Source: Pseudomonas sp. H9
GTDB lineage: Bacteria > Pseudomonadota > Gammaproteobacteria > Pseudomonadales > Pseudomonadaceae
Assembly: GCF_004353925.1 (NCBI RefSeq)
Contig: NZ_SMOK01000015.1
Coordinates: forward strand, 1 to 64,000
DNA length: 64,000 nt
Reading direction: 5' to 3'
Below are positions 55,052 to 64,000 of the stretch, in pieces. Position numbers and translations under genes: made by a program. Below the pieces are notes generated by a model that worked only from the letters and a program-made list of their open reading frames with translations, was not told the DNA's origin and ran no database searches. Each line of letters starts with the position of its first letter. Positions within the stretch are counted from its first letter, which is position 1.

Positions 55052-55150
55052 GAGCGGCTCCTTGACGACATCCGCCAGGCGTAGCGCCTGGCGGGACAAT
55101 TCAGGTCATTGGAGTGCACAAACTGCGAGGAATTCCTTCGCGTTGTCGGC

Positions 55151-55717
55151 TCAGGTGCGTGGCAGGGTGACGCCGCGCTGGCCCTGGTATTTACCGCCAC
55201 GGTCCTTGTAGGACACTTCACACTCTTCATCAGACTCCAGGAAGAGCATCTGCGCAACACCTTCGTTCGCGTAGATTTTGGCCGGCAAGGTAGTGGTGTT
55301 GGAGAACTCCAGGGTCACGTGCCCTTCCCACTCGGGTTCCAACGGGGTGACGTTGACGATGATGCCGCAGCGCGCGTAGGTACTTTTACCCAGGCAGATG
55401 GTCAAGACGTTACGCGGAATACGGAAATACTCCACGGTACGGGCCAAGGCGAAGGAGTTCGGCGGGATGATGCACACGTCGCTTTTGATGTCGACAAAGC
55501 TGCCGGCGTCGAAATTTTTCGGATCGACGGTCGCCGAGTTGATGTTGGTGAACACCTTGAACTCATCGGCACAGCGCACATCGTAGCCGTAGCTGGAGAC
55601 ACCGAAGGAGATCAGCCGGTTGTCGCTCTCACCGCGCACCTGGCGCTCGACGAAAGGCTCGATCATGCCGTGTTCCTGCGCCATGCGGCGAATCCACTTG
55701 TCCGATTTGATGCTCAT
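55151..55717 (-). CDS. dcd: dCTP deaminase
   Basis: Deaminates dCTP to dUTP, feeding dTMP synthesis. The 188-residue length is exact for Dcd. Motifs: [14 protein letters not shown] start, [35 protein letters not shown] (catalytic Arg and Glu inside) and [21 protein letters not shown] is eight to nine bases before the ATG at 55717. Confidence 0.96.
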   Translation of the reverse strand: MSIKSDKWIRRMAQEHGMIEPFVERQVRGESDNRLISFGVSSYGYDVRCADEFKVFTNINSATVDPKNFDAGSFVDIKSDVCIIPPNSFALARTVEYFRIPRNVLTICLGKSTYARCGIIVNVTPLEPEWEGHVTLEFSNTTTLPAKIYANEGVAQMLFLESDEECEVSYKDRGGKYQGQRGVTLPRT

Positions 55718-55889
55718 GGCGGGTGTCCTGAAATAACGAGGTGAAGAAATTCTGAGGCGCATCTTACCGGGCCCGGCGCCCGGTTCAAAGTTTCATGCAA
55801 CGTCAGGCGTCGAATCCCCCTGCGCCGGGGGCCGTAGTGTGCCTTGCAGCACCGTCAGTCATGATTTGCGCGAAAGCTGAACAAGACCA

Positions 55890-55918
55890 TTGGCACGTTC
55901 TGGAAAAAGGGTTATGGT
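55890..55918 (+). promoter_or_regulatory. Probable sigma-70 promoter of the cold-shock gene
   Basis: The 349-base gap between dcd and the cold-shock gene holds no gene. TTGGCA (55890-55895), a 17-base spacer and TATGGT (55913-55918) would start a transcript near 55925, leaving a leader of about 140 bases. Long structured leaders are usual for cspA-type genes. Confidence 0.5.
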
Positions 55919-56066
55919 GGCGCCACTGTGCTGCACGTGTCACTGAGAATATCTACCTGATGCAAGATTTCGATCAACCCATCTCAATGAATTTTCTGCC
56001 TCTTTGCACTCAGTCTCGGCCAAGGTGTTCTTGAGCCGCAGTTATCTTTGTCCAAGGAGACAGACC

Positions 56067-56276
56067 ATGTCCAATCGCCAAACCGGTACCGTTAAGTGGT
56101 TCAACGATGAAAAAGGCTTCGGCTTCATCACCCCACAATCCGGTGACGACCTGTTCGTACACTTCAAAGCTATCAAAGCTGACGGCTTCAAGAGCCTGAA
56201 AGAAGGCCAGCAGGTTTCTTTCATCGCTACTCGCGGTCAGAAAGGCATGCAGGCTGAAGAAGTAGAAGTTATCTAA
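56067..56276 (+). CDS. cspA: Cold-shock protein, CspA family
   Basis: A 69-residue OB-fold RNA chaperone. RNP1 is KGFGFITP and RNP2 is LFVHFKAI; the start [20 protein letters not shown] is typical of pseudomonads. AAGGAG precedes the ATG by a normal distance. It has its own leader and terminator, so it is monocistronic. Confidence 0.95.
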   Translation: MSNRQTGTVKWFNDEKGFGFITPQSGDDLFVHFKAIKADGFKSLKEGQQVSFIATRGQKGMQAEEVEVI

Positions 56277-56300
56277 CTTCCGCTTTATCGCTTGAAAAGA

Positions 56301-56327
56301 ACCCGCCCTCACCGGCGGGTTTTTTTT
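56301..56327 (+). terminator. Terminator of the cold-shock gene
   Basis: ACCCGCC-CTCACC-GGCGGGT with eight T on its 3' side, 24 bases after the stop codon. Confidence 0.93.
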
Positions 56328-56342
56328 GCCCTGCGAAAACCT

Positions 56343-56430
56343 CCGGTGGGAACGGGCTTGCCCCGCGATTGCGGCGTATCCGCCTGATTGCATCGCGGGG
56401 CAAGCTCGCTCCCACAGCAAGCCCGCTCCA
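56343..56430. repeat. REP pair plus partial third copy
   Basis: CCGGTGGGAACGGGCTTGCC then ATCGCGGGGCAAGCTCGCTC in inverted order, followed by CAAGCCCGCTCCA as a fragment. Lies after the apbC 3' end and the cold-shock terminator. Confidence 0.88.
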
Positions 56431-56439
56431 GTGTGTGTA

Positions 56440-57534
56440 TCAGTCTTCGCTGATGGTGATGTTCGGCATGGCCGGCGCTGCCGCTTTCTGCAAGACGATG
56501 CGCGCCCCCACCTGACGGGCCAACTCCTGATAAACCATGGCGATCTGGCTTTCAGGTTCAGCAATAGCCGTTGGCTTGCCAGTGTCGGCCTGCTCACGGA
56601 TCAGCATCGACAACGGCAGCGACGCCAGCAGCTCGACACCATATTGCGCGGCCAGCTTCTCTCCCCCGCCCTCGCCGAACAGGTGCTCGGCATGCCCGCA
56701 ATTCGAGCAAATGTGCACGGCCATGTTCTCGACCACACCCAACACCGGGATATTGACCTTGCGGAACATTTCCACGCCTTTCTTGGCGTCGATCAGGGCC
56801 AGGTCTTGCGGCGTGGTGACGATTACCGAACCGGCCACCGGGACTTTCTGCGCCAGGGTCAACTGAATGTCACCGGTTCCCGGCGGCATGTCGATCACCA
56901 GGTAATCAAGGTTGTCCCAGGCGGTCTGGGTAACCAGTTGCAGCAATGCCCCGGAAACCATCGGCCCACGCCAGACCATCGGTGTGTTGTCGTCCGTAAG
57001 GAAGGCCATGGACATGACCTCGACACCGTGAGCCTTGAGCGGCACAAACCATTTCTGATCGCGAATCTGCGGGCGGGTACGCTCAGGGATACCAAACATC
57101 ACACCTTGGCTCGGGCCGTAGATATCGGCATCGAGAATACCCACCCGCGCCCCTTCACGTGCCAGCGCCAATGCCAGGTTGGCGGCGGTCGTGGATTTAC
57201 CCACCCCACCTTTGCCCGATGCCACAGCGACGATGTTCTTTACGTTGGCCAGGCCCGGAATCTGCGCCTGAGCCTTGTGCGCGGCGATCACGCAGTGAAT
57301 GTCGACCTTGGCCGAAGCAACCCCGTCGATCCCCTCGATAGCGGTTTGTAGAACTTGCGCCCAGCCCTTCTTGAACAGGTCGGCAGCATAGCCCAGCTGT
57401 AACTGGACACTGACGCGATCGCCCTGGATATCGATGGCCTGAACACAACCTGCGCTGACCGGATCCTGGTTCAGGTAAGGGTCGGTGTACTGGCGAAGAA
57501 CGGCTTCGACGGCTGCGCGCGTGACGGCACTCAT
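56440..57534 (-). CDS. apbC: Iron-sulfur cluster carrier protein ApbC (Mrp)
   Basis: P-loop ATPase of 364 residues that carries and hands over 4Fe-4S clusters. A MIP18-type domain fills residues 1-85, then the deviant Walker A VASGKGGVGKSTTAANLA and DMPPGTGD. The cluster-binding CxxC is CSNC in HICSNCGHAEHLFGEGGG. It is divergent from metG, as is usual for this pair. Confidence 0.95.
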   Translation of the reverse strand: MSAVTRAAVEAVLRQYTDPYLNQDPVSAGCVQAIDIQGDRVSVQLQLGYAADLFKKGWAQVLQTAIEGIDGVASAKVDIHCVIAAHKAQAQIPGLANVKNIVAVASGKGGVGKSTTAANLALALAREGARVGILDADIYGPSQGVMFGIPERTRPQIRDQKWFVPLKAHGVEVMSMAFLTDDNTPMVWRGPMVSGALLQLVTQTAWDNLDYLVIDMPPGTGDIQLTLAQKVPVAGSVIVTTPQDLALIDAKKGVEMFRKVNIPVLGVVENMAVHICSNCGHAEHLFGEGGGEKLAAQYGVELLASLPLSMLIREQADTGKPTAIAEPESQIAMVYQELARQVGARIVLQKAAAPAMPNITISED

Positions 57535-57689
57535 GGAGACTCCCGTTATAAAGACTGAGTAAAACAGACCACTATGCTAACCCGCGAAACATCCATAGAC
57601 GTCCATGGGGTGAAATAAATTTCCCGGCGTTTTATAGTGGCCGATCACCGTTTCATCTCTAGTAGCCGAAAAAAGTAGCCGAGCCCCTC

Positions 57690-59729
57690 ATGTCCGAGCC
57701 CCGTCAGATTCTCGTCACCAGCGCCCTCCCCTATGCCAACGGTTCCATTCACCTTGGCCATATGCTTGAGTACGTGCAGACAGACATGTGGGTGCGCTAC
57801 CAAAAGCTACGTGGCAACCAGTGCACTTATGTCTGCGCAGACGACGCCCACGGTTCGGCAATCATGCTGCGTGCCGAGAAAGAAGGCATCACCCCGGAGC
57901 AACTGATCGCCGGGGTCCAGGCCGAGCACTGCAGCGACTTCGCCGACTTCCTGGTGGAATTCGACAACTTCCACTCGACCCACGCCGAAGAAAACCGCGA
58001 GCTGTCGAACCAGATTTATCTCAAACTGCGTGATGCCGGGCACATTGCTACCCGCTCGATCACTCAGTACTTCGACCCGGACAAGCAAATGTTCCTGGCC
58101 GACCGTTTCATCAAAGGCACCTGCCCTAAGTGCGCCGCTGAAGACCAGTATGGCGACAACTGTGAAAAGTGCGGTGCCACCTACGCGCCAACCGAATTGA
58201 AGAACCCCAAGTCGGCGATTTCCGGTGCCACTCCGGTACTCAAGGATTCCCAGCACTTCTTCTTCAAGTTGCCCGACTTCCAGGCCATGCTCCAGCAATG
58301 GACCCGTAGCGGCACCCTGCAAGATGCCGTGGCCAACAAGATCGCCGAATGGCTCGATGCTGGCCTGCAGGAGTGGGATATCTCCCGTGATGCGCCGTAC
58401 TTCGGCTTCGAAATCCCTGACGAGCCAGGCAAGTATTTCTACGTCTGGCTGGACGCACCGATCGGCTACATGGCCAGTTTCAAGAACCTCTGCGCGCGTC
58501 GTCCGGAGCTGGACTTCGACGCCTATTGGAACAAGGACTCCAAGGCTGAGCTGTACCACTTCATCGGCAAGGACATCGTCAACTTCCACGCCCTGTTCTG
58601 GCCTGCCATGCTCGAAGGCGCCGGCTACCGCAAGCCGACCGGCATCAACGTGCACGGTTACCTGACCGTCAATGGCTCGAAGATGTCCAAGTCGCGCGGC
58701 ACCTTCATCAAGGCCCGTACCTACCTGGACCACCTGGCGCCGGAGTACCTGCGTTACTACTACGCCTCCAAGCTCAGCCGCGGTGTCGATGACCTCGACC
58801 TGAACCTGGAAGACTTCGTGCAGAAGGTCAACTCCGACCTGATCGGCAAGGTGGTCAACATTGCCAGCCGTTGCGCCGGCTTCATTCAAAAAGGCAACGA
58901 CGGTGTCATGGTCGCCGGCGATGCCGCACCAGAGCTGACAGAAGCCTTCCTGGCTGCGGCCCCGAGCATTGCCGATGCCTACGAAGCCCGTGACTTCGCC
59001 CGCGCCATGCGCGAAACCATGGCCCTGGCTGACCGTGCCAACGCCTGGATCGCCGACAAAGCGCCGTGGTCGCTGGCCAAGCAGGAAGGCAAGCAGGACG
59101 AAGTCCAGGCGATCTGCGCCCAGGGCATCAACCTGTTCCGTCAACTGGTCATTTTCCTCAAACCGGTACTGCCAGTGCTGGCCGCCGACGCCGAAGCATT
59201 CCTCAACGTTGCGCCGCTGACCTGGGACGACCACAAGACCCGCCTGAGCAATCACCAGCTCAACCCATTCAAGGCGCTGATGAACCGCATCGACCCGGCA
59301 AAAGTCGAAGCCATGACCGCCGCCAGCAAGGAAGACCTGGCTGCCAGCCAGACTTCCGTGGTCACCGGCAACGGCGAGCTGAGCAAAGACCCTCTGTCGC
59401 CAGAAATCGAGTTCGACACCTTTGCCGCTGTCGACCTGCGTGTGGCCCTGATCCTCAAGGCCGAAGCCGTGGAAGGTGCCGACAAGCTGCTGCGCCTGAC
59501 CCTGGACATCGGTGACGAGCAGCGCAACGTGTTCTCCGGCATCAAGTCGGCCTACCCGGACCCTGCCAAGCTTGAAGGTCGCCTGACGATGATGATCGCC
59601 AACCTCAAGCCACGCAAAATGCGCTTCGGTATCTCTGAGGGCATGGTCATGGCTGCCGGCCCTGGCGGTGAAGAAATCTACCTGCTCAGCCCTGACAGCG
59701 GCGCCAAGCCTGGTCAGCGCATCAAGTAA
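57690..59729 (+). CDS. metG: Methionine-tRNA ligase
   Basis: Class I aminoacyl-tRNA synthetase of 679 residues. The HIGH motif is HLGH in [21 protein letters not shown] is [11 protein letters not shown], and the zinc knuckle is [17 protein letters not shown]. The C-terminal 110 residues are the EMAP/tRNA-binding domain ([20 protein letters not shown]), found in the long dimeric form of MetG. A 12-pair hairpin follows the stop. Confidence 0.97.
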   Translation: MSEPRQILVTSALPYANGSIHLGHMLEYVQTDMWVRYQKLRGNQCTYVCADDAHGSAIMLRAEKEGITPEQLIAGVQAEHCSDFADFLVEFDNFHSTHAEENRELSNQIYLKLRDAGHIATRSITQYFDPDKQMFLADRFIKGTCPKCAAEDQYGDNCEKCGATYAPTELKNPKSAISGATPVLKDSQHFFFKLPDFQAMLQQWTRSGTLQDAVANKIAEWLDAGLQEWDISRDAPYFGFEIPDEPGKYFYVWLDAPIGYMASFKNLCARRPELDFDAYWNKDSKAELYHFIGKDIVNFHALFWPAMLEGAGYRKPTGINVHGYLTVNGSKMSKSRGTFIKARTYLDHLAPEYLRYYYASKLSRGVDDLDLNLEDFVQKVNSDLIGKVVNIASRCAGFIQKGNDGVMVAGDAAPELTEAFLAAAPSIADAYEARDFARAMRETMALADRANAWIADKAPWSLAKQEGKQDEVQAICAQGINLFRQLVIFLKPVLPVLAADAEAFLNVAPLTWDDHKTRLSNHQLNPFKALMNRIDPAKVEAMTAASKEDLAASQTSVVTGNGELSKDPLSPEIEFDTFAAVDLRVALILKAEAVEGADKLLRLTLDIGDEQRNVFSGIKSAYPDPAKLEGRLTMMIANLKPRKMRFGISEGMVMAAGPGGEEIYLLSPDSGAKPGQRIK

Positions 59730-59735
59730 GGCCCT

Positions 59736-59763
59736 ACGCCCCGGACGATTGCGTCCGGGGCGT
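59736..59763 (+). terminator. Hairpin after metG, probable terminator
   Basis: ACGCCCCGGACG-ATTG-CGTCCGGGGCGT is a perfect 12-pair stem six bases after the stop. The T-run that follows is weak (TCTCATC), so termination may be partial and some transcripts may continue into the rnf genes. Confidence 0.75.
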
Positions 59764-59820
59764 TCTCATCCTCGCGTCATTGCCGGATAATGGCGAACAG
59801 CCCTGGCATTGTGCACTCCC

Positions 59821-60402
59821 ATGAGCGAATTCATCCTGGCCCTGATCAGCGCCGCGCTGGTCAACAACCTGGTCCTGCATCAAGGGCTGGCCATCGACCC
59901 GGCTTTGCAACTTTCAGTTGCCGACGACCGCCGTCGACTCCATGCGCTGGGGCTTGCCACGCTGGCACTGCTGGTATCAGCCACGCACCTGGGGCAGCTG
60001 CTTTACCTCTTTGTATTGCAGCCCCTGCAGCTTGCTTATCTGCGCTTGTTCATGCTGCTACCCCTGTGTGTAATGCTGGCCGAACCACTGCTCAGGCTGC
60101 TGGCCCGTGCAATGCCAAGCCTGCCTTTCAACGGGCTGATGCCATTATTGGTGGGCAATGTGGCACTGCTAGGCTTGAGCCTGCAGGTCTCTGAAAGCGG
60201 TTATGGCGTGCTCAAGAGCCTGGCCTGGAGCCTGGGTGGCGGCCTGGGGTTCTGGCTGGCCCTGAGCCTGTTCGCTGACTTGCGCCAACGTAGTGACAAC
60301 GAGGCCATGCCCGATAGCTTTCGTGGCTTGCCTGCAGCGCTGATCGGGGCCGGAGTGATGGCCTTGGCGTTTCTCGGCTTCAACGGATTATTTACATCAT
60401 GA
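59821..60402 (+). CDS. rnfA: RnfA-like membrane subunit, cluster cysteines missing
   Basis: Integral membrane protein of 193 residues with six helices, subunit A of an Rnf-type electron transport complex. The register with RnfA is set by ALVNNLVL near the N-terminus and by [20 protein letters not shown] at the end. In RnfA/NqrE proteins a Cys in LGLCP and one in TTNC bind an iron centre shared with the partner subunit. Here these places read LAIDP (Asp26) and VGNV (Val114). A role without this centre, or loss of function, must be considered. Four-base overlap with rnfB. A weak ribosome site precedes the ATG. Confidence 0.82.
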   Translation: MSEFILALISAALVNNLVLHQGLAIDPALQLSVADDRRRLHALGLATLALLVSATHLGQLLYLFVLQPLQLAYLRLFMLLPLCVMLAEPLLRLLARAMPSLPFNGLMPLLVGNVALLGLSLQVSESGYGVLKSLAWSLGGGLGFWLALSLFADLRQRSDNEAMPDSFRGLPAALIGAGVMALAFLGFNGLFTS

Positions 60403-61256
60403 GTCTGATTCAACGCATCGACGCCCTACTGCCGCAGACCCAATGCGGAAAGTGTGGCCACCCTGGCTGCAAGCCTTATGCAGAAGGCCTGGCCAAGGGC
60501 GAAGCGATCAACAAGTGCCCACCCGGCGGCAACGAAACCATCGCAGCCCTGGCCAGCCTCCTGAAAGTGCCAGTCATTGCCCTGGATCCCGAGCGTGGTC
60601 GCGCCCCGGCACAGGTCGCCTTTATTCGCGAAGCTGAATGCATTGGCTGCACCAAGTGCATCCAGGCGTGCCCTGTGGACGCGATTGTCGGCGCTGCAAA
60701 GTTGATGCACACAGTGATCAGCGCCGAATGCACAGGTTGTGATCTATGCGTCGCCCCCTGCCCGGTCGACTGCATTGATCTTTTGCCCATTAGCGCAGCC
60801 AGCAACATCATTCCGATCGTTGGCGGCTTGGCTGCAGACGCCGCCTCATTAGCGGCCCGCGACAACAAGCGCAATCACGCCCGCCGGCGCTATGAGTCAC
60901 GCAACAATCGCTTGCAGCGTGAAGAAGCGCGCAAACAGGCCGAGCGTGCCGCACGCAGTCAGCGCGCAACCGTCAGCACCGCTAGTGCAAACCCGGCAGC
61001 GACGAGTGACGATCCGATCAAAGCGGCCATCGAGCGGGTCAAGGCGCAGAAAGCGGCAGCAGCCGATGCTGCCCTGAAAAAAGCCAAGATCGCTGCCGCC
61101 ATGAGCCGCGCACAGTTGAGCAAAGCCAGAAGTGCCTTTGGCGAAACGCCAAACGCAGCACAGCAAGCTCAACTCGCCGAGCTTGAGCAAGAAACCGAAC
61201 AGGCCCAGGCGCACCTCCAAGCCCTACAACCGGCCAGTGCTGATGCCAGCCGTTGA
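60399..61256 (+). CDS. rnfB: RnfB-like ferredoxin subunit with extended tail
   Basis: Iron-sulfur subunit of 285 residues. One 4Fe-4S motif (CGKCGHPGC with Cys40 in NKCPPGG) and two ferredoxin sites, [12 protein letters not shown] and [12 protein letters not shown], are complete. It begins directly at [11 protein letters not shown] and so lacks the N-terminal membrane helix of typical RnfB. From about residue 150 a basic, coiled, Ala/Lys/Glu-rich tail of 130 residues follows ([20 protein letters not shown] and [17 protein letters not shown]), like the tail I know from RnfC. Usual RnfB length is near 190. It overlaps rnfA by 4 and rnfD by 14 bases. Confidence 0.88.
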   Translation: MSLIQRIDALLPQTQCGKCGHPGCKPYAEGLAKGEAINKCPPGGNETIAALASLLKVPVIALDPERGRAPAQVAFIREAECIGCTKCIQACPVDAIVGAAKLMHTVISAECTGCDLCVAPCPVDCIDLLPISAASNIIPIVGGLAADAASLAARDNKRNHARRRYESRNNRLQREEARKQAERAARSQRATVSTASANPAATSDDPIKAAIERVKAQKAAAADAALKKAKIAAAMSRAQLSKARSAFGETPNAAQQAQLAELEQETEQAQAHLQALQPASADASR

Positions 61257-62229
61257 TACCAGTGAGCGCCTGCGCAGCACCATGATGCTGGTGTTGCTGG
61301 CGTGCTTGCCAGGGGTACTGACGCTCCTCTGGCAGCACGGTTGGGGGTTACTGTTCAACCTGTTGCTATGTACCTGTGCCGCACTGGCGAGCGAAGCCCT
61401 GTTGCTCAAACTGCAACAACGTCCGGTCATGCCTTCGCTCAACGATGGCAGCGCCTTGGTAAGCGCTACCCTGCTGGCGGTGGCCCTGCCCGCCTATGCG
61501 CCCTGGTGGGTTCCGGTAACCGCCACGGTCAGCGCCCTCGCGCTGGGTAAGCACCTGTACGGCGGTGTAGGCAAGAACCCGTTCAACCCGGCCATGCTGG
61601 GCTATGCCGTGGTCCTGGTGACCTTTCCCCAGCACATGACGCAATGGCCCGGCGCCCAACTCCTGGACTTAGGCTCCAGCCTGCAGCAGGTGTTTGGCTT
61701 GACTACCGGTGAGCAACCCGATGCCTGGACCCAAGCCACCATCCTTGATGCGCTGCGTAACAACCGCAGCCTGACCGTGGATGAGCTGTTCAGCAGCCAC
61801 CCCGCTTTTGGGCATCTGGGTGGCAAAGGCAGCGAGTGGGCCAACCTGGCCTTTCTGCTCGGCGGTCTACTGCTGCTGCAACGCAAAGTGTTCAGCTGGC
61901 ATGCCCCGGTGGGCTTACTGACAAGCCTGTTCGTGATCAGTTTGCTGTGCTGGAACGGGTCAGGCTCCGACTCCAATGGTTCACCGCTGCTGCATTTACT
62001 CAGCGGCTCAACCATGCTCGCGGCCTTCTTCATTGCCACAGAACCCGTCTCCGGCCCCAAATCGCCCCAGGCACGCCTGCTGTTTGGCATCGGTATGGGT
62101 CTGTTGATCTACCTGATCCGCACATGGGGTAACTACCCTGATGGCACTGCTTTCGCCGTCCTGTTGATGAACCTGTGTGTGCCCGCACTGGAGCGCTGGG
62201 TAGAACGGCGTCAGGCGGTGTCACCATGA
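61243..62229 (+). CDS. rnfD: RnfD-like membrane flavoprotein subunit
   Basis: Membrane subunit of 328 residues with about nine helices. The covalent-FMN Thr is kept in [20 protein letters not shown], and the C-terminal [19 protein letters not shown] is typical of RnfD/Nqr[20 protein letters not shown] is the family loop. It starts inside the end of rnfB (14-base overlap): no rnfC lies between, unlike in the standard operon. Its stop overlaps the ATG of rnfG by four bases. Confidence 0.88.
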   Translation: MPAVDTSERLRSTMMLVLLACLPGVLTLLWQHGWGLLFNLLLCTCAALASEALLLKLQQRPVMPSLNDGSALVSATLLAVALPAYAPWWVPVTATVSALALGKHLYGGVGKNPFNPAMLGYAVVLVTFPQHMTQWPGAQLLDLGSSLQQVFGLTTGEQPDAWTQATILDALRNNRSLTVDELFSSHPAFGHLGGKGSEWANLAFLLGGLLLLQRKVFSWHAPVGLLTSLFVISLLCWNGSGSDSNGSPLLHLLSGSTMLAAFFIATEPVSGPKSPQARLLFGIGMGLLIYLIRTWGNYPDGTAFAVLLMNLCVPALERWVERRQAVSP

Positions 62230-62843
62230 ATCGGTCAACGATGCGCAGTGGCGCTGTTGTCTTGTTCATTGCTCTGCTAGGGGTGGGTAGCAGCATGCTC
62301 TGGCAGCACTTCAGCGCCCGGGATATTGCGCTGGCGGAGCAAACACTCAAAGCCCAAACCTGGCTCAGTGTCCTGCCGGCAACGGCCTATGACAACCAGC
62401 CACTGCAGTCCCCTCTGGTGCTGACCGATGCCGTCCTCGCCAACAGCCAACTATTGACGGGCTATCGCGCCACGCTTGCAGGCCGCCCCAGTGCCGTGGT
62501 GCTACATAGCCAGGCGCAAGGCTACGCAGGCCAGCTTGAGTTGCTGATTGCCATCGACCGGCAAGGCCGTTTGATCGGTACCAAAGTCCTGCGACAGCAG
62601 GAGACCCCAGGCTTGGGCGGTAAGCTGGTAGAGCCGGGCAACACCTGGCTGCAGAATTTCGTTGGTGCAAGTCGCAACACCGTCGCAGAAACCGGCTGGG
62701 CCTTGAAGCGAGACGGTGGCCAGTTCGATCAATTGGCAAGCGCAACAGTGACATCGCGCGCCGTGATACATGCCGTACACGATGCCCTGCGCTACTTCGA
62801 TGAACATCGCCAGGCCTTGCTGGGGGAGACGGGTGATGAATAG
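62226..62843 (+). CDS. rnfG: RnfG-like periplasmic flavoprotein subunit
   Basis: A 205-residue protein anchored by one N-terminal helix (MRSGAVVLFIALLGVGSSML) with the FMN-binding domain outside. LRQQETPGLGGKLVE is the family loop; the FMN-attachment site reads FDQLASATVTSRAV, where the Thr is kept but the usual SGAT is ASAT. It overlaps rnfD by four and rnfE by eight bases. Confidence 0.87.
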   Translation: MNRSTMRSGAVVLFIALLGVGSSMLWQHFSARDIALAEQTLKAQTWLSVLPATAYDNQPLQSPLVLTDAVLANSQLLTGYRATLAGRPSAVVLHSQAQGYAGQLELLIAIDRQGRLIGTKVLRQQETPGLGGKLVEPGNTWLQNFVGASRNTVAETGWALKRDGGQFDQLASATVTSRAVIHAVHDALRYFDEHRQALLGETGDE

Positions 62844-63360
62844 GCAATGGTTAACGGCACTGAGCCTGGCCCCGCTGCTGGGCGCCACCCAGACCCTGCT
62901 CAATGCCAGTGCCATTGCCGGGCTCAGCGTGTTGCTGATTGCCCTGCATCACTTGGCAATGGGCGCATTGCAGCGTTGGCTCACGGCCCGCGGCAGAGTA
63001 CTGGCCAGCGTGCTGCTGGCTGCAACACTGGTTACCTGCCTGGAGCTGAGCCTGCGGGCCTGGGCCCTTCCCCTGTATCAGGCGCTCAGCCCCTATCCGG
63101 CACTGATCGCCGTACAATGTCTGATATTCGAACAGGCTCAAGGCGAAAAACGCCGATGGTCAGAGACCGCCCGCCTGCTGGCCGGATTTGCTGCGCTGTG
63201 TATTGCCTTGGGCATATGCCGCGAGGTATTGGCCAATTGGGCTGAAATACGCCTGGCCGCGCTGTTGCCCGGAGCGTTTTTGCTGCTGGGCCTGCTACTG
63301 GCTCTGTACAACAGGGTTTGCCTGCGGCGAGCCCCTTCACGTCGTCAAGGAACACGTTGA
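62836..63360 (+). CDS. rnfE: RnfE-like membrane subunit, short
   Basis: Membrane protein of 174 residues, against about 230 in typical RnfE. The register is seen from ALSLAPLLGATQTLLNA (LGLCPLLA in RnfE), LPLYQALS and ICREVLAN. The first cluster Cys is Ala12, the second (Cys95, in IAVQCLIF) is kept. The loop and the end normally found after REVLGNG are reduced. It overlaps rnfG by eight bases and is four bases before nth. Confidence 0.78.
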   Translation: MNRQWLTALSLAPLLGATQTLLNASAIAGLSVLLIALHHLAMGALQRWLTARGRVLASVLLAATLVTCLELSLRAWALPLYQALSPYPALIAVQCLIFEQAQGEKRRWSETARLLAGFAALCIALGICREVLANWAEIRLAALLPGAFLLLGLLLALYNRVCLRRAPSRRQGTR

Positions 63361-63364
63361 CCCC

Positions 63365-64000
63365 ATGAATGCTGCCAAACGCCTGGAAATATTTCGCAGG
63401 CTGCACGAAGACAACCCCGAACCGAAAACCGAGCTGGCCTATACCTCCCCCTTCGAACTGCTGATTGCAGTCGTTCTTTCGGCCCAGGCCACAGATGTCA
63501 GCGTGAACAAGGCGACGGCCAAGCTGTACCCGGTCGCCAATACCCCGGAAGCAATTTACGCTCTGGGTGTCGAAGGCTTGTCGCAATACATCAAGACCAT
63601 CGGCCTGTACAACAGCAAGGCCCGCAACGTTATCGAAACCTGCCGCTTGCTGATCGAGCAGCACGGCAGCCAGGTACCCGAAACCCGCGAGGCGCTTGAA
63701 GCTTTACCCGGTGTGGGCCGCAAAACGGCCAACGTTGTGCTCAACACGGCATTCCGGCAACCGGCGATGGCGGTCGATACGCATATCTTCCGGGTCAGCA
63801 ACCGCACAGGGATTGCCCCAGGCAAGACCGTACTTGAAGTTGAGAAGGCCCTGATGAAGTTCGTGCCCAAGGCCTACCTGCTCGATGCTCACCATTGGTT
63901 GATCCTGCATGGACGCTATGTGTGCCAGGCAAGAAAGCCCCGTTGCGGAAGTTGCCGCATCGAAGACCTGTGTGAATACAAGCAGAAAACCTCCGACGAT
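63365..64000 (+). CDS. nth: Endonuclease III, nearly complete at the window edge
   Basis: DNA glycosylase/AP-lyase for oxidised pyrimidines, 212 codons visible with no stop before the edge; the family is about 211-213 residues, so only a few bases are missing. The helix-hairpin-helix with catalytic Lys is LPGVGRKTANVVL, the catalytic Asp is in AVDTHIFRVSNR, and the 4Fe-4S loop is C-x6-C-x2-C-x5-C (CQARKPRCGSCRIEDLC). It ends the rnf operon, as in other gammaproteobacteria. Confidence 0.95.
   Translation, partial: MNAAKRLEIFRRLHEDNPEPKTELAYTSPFELLIAVVLSAQATDVSVNKATAKLYPVANTPEAIYALGVEGLSQYIKTIGLYNSKARNVIETCRLLIEQHGSQVPETREALEALPGVGRKTANVVLNTAFRQPAMAVDTHIFRVSNRTGIAPGKTVLEVEKALMKFVPKAYLLDAHHWLILHGRYVCQARKPRCGSCRIEDLCEYKQKTSDD

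Noticed and set aside
55795..56034. 79-codon frame upstream of the cold-shock gene
   Set aside because: It lies over the likely promoter and leader of the cold-shock gene, has no ribosome site and ends within the leader.
57807..59255. Minus-strand frame of 482 codons opposite metG
   Set aside because: metG is certain; the antisense frame is a composition effect.
1..64000. CRISPR arrays, insertion sequences, prophage, tRNA genes
   Set aside because: No regularly spaced repeats, transposase or integrase motifs, or cloverleaf-like tRNA sequences were found on reading. The repeated units present are REP elements.

Overview
The window is chromosomal DNA of a Pseudomonas, most like the P. putida/P. 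fluorescens side of the genus. The grounds are the pseudomonad rRNA leader, the uniform GC-rich codon use, many copies of a short REP element (core GGGAGCGGGCTTGCCCCGCG) and blocks of gene order that I recall from P. aeruginosa (slyB-pdxH-ompA, dinG-ychJ-quiP, braCDEFG, apbC-metG, rnf-nth). I see no prophage, insertion sequence, CRISPR array or tRNA gene.

Layout. 1-716: 5' end of a 16S rRNA gene on the minus strand with its leader and three tandem promoters. 717-9038: an FNT transporter, an MBL-fold hydrolase, a MASE2-GGDEF cyclase, a GAF histidine kinase and two LysR/SDR pairs. 9039-12101: an AaeB-AaeX-AaeA-like efflux operon. 12376-14000: a 38-codon gene that looks like the cbb3 oxidase subunit gene ccoM behind Anr/FNR-type boxes, then small proteins and a lipoprotein. 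14112-22636: rapA, an MHYT-GGDEF-EAL protein, a hydroxyisobutyrate-dehydrogenase-like enzyme and a large FtsZ/tubulin-superfamily protein. 22818-28439: a DUF2288 protein and the branched-chain amino acid ABC operon braCDEFG. 28584-35211: a third LysR/SDR-type pair, a lipoprotein, a FAD oxidoreductase, a PLP enzyme and nhaA. 35281-51313: envelope-rich block (SlyB-like, three OmpA-type lipoproteins, collagen-like protein, GH50-like agarase, serine hydrolase) with pdxH, dinG, ychJ, a His-rich SEC-C protein and a QuiP-type acylase. 51501-55717: pentaheme cytochrome c, M14-type peptidase and dcd. 56067-64000: cold-shock gene, apbC, metG, and an rnf operon running into nth.

The most unusual reading is at the right end. 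The rnf cluster goes rnfA-rnfB-rnfD-rnfG-rnfE-nth with overlapping genes and no rnfC. RnfB lacks the usual N-terminal membrane anchor and carries a long charged tail that resembles the tail normally found on RnfC. RnfA lacks both, and RnfE one, of the conserved membrane cysteines. Together these suggest a stripped or repurposed Rnf complex. Other points worth following are the stand-alone tubulin-like GTPase (20453-22636), the fusion of an alcohol-dehydrogenase-type triheme cytochrome with a TsdA-like diheme domain (51501-53549), an acylase whose expected active-site His is missing (48872-51313), and an OmpA lipoprotein with a histone-H1-like tail (36791-37762).

Gene starts were often moved downstream of the longest reading frame on the basis of Shine-Dalgarno spacing, signal peptides or family N-termini; the reason is given in each entry. 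All family assignments come from motifs and memory of the families, not from a database search.
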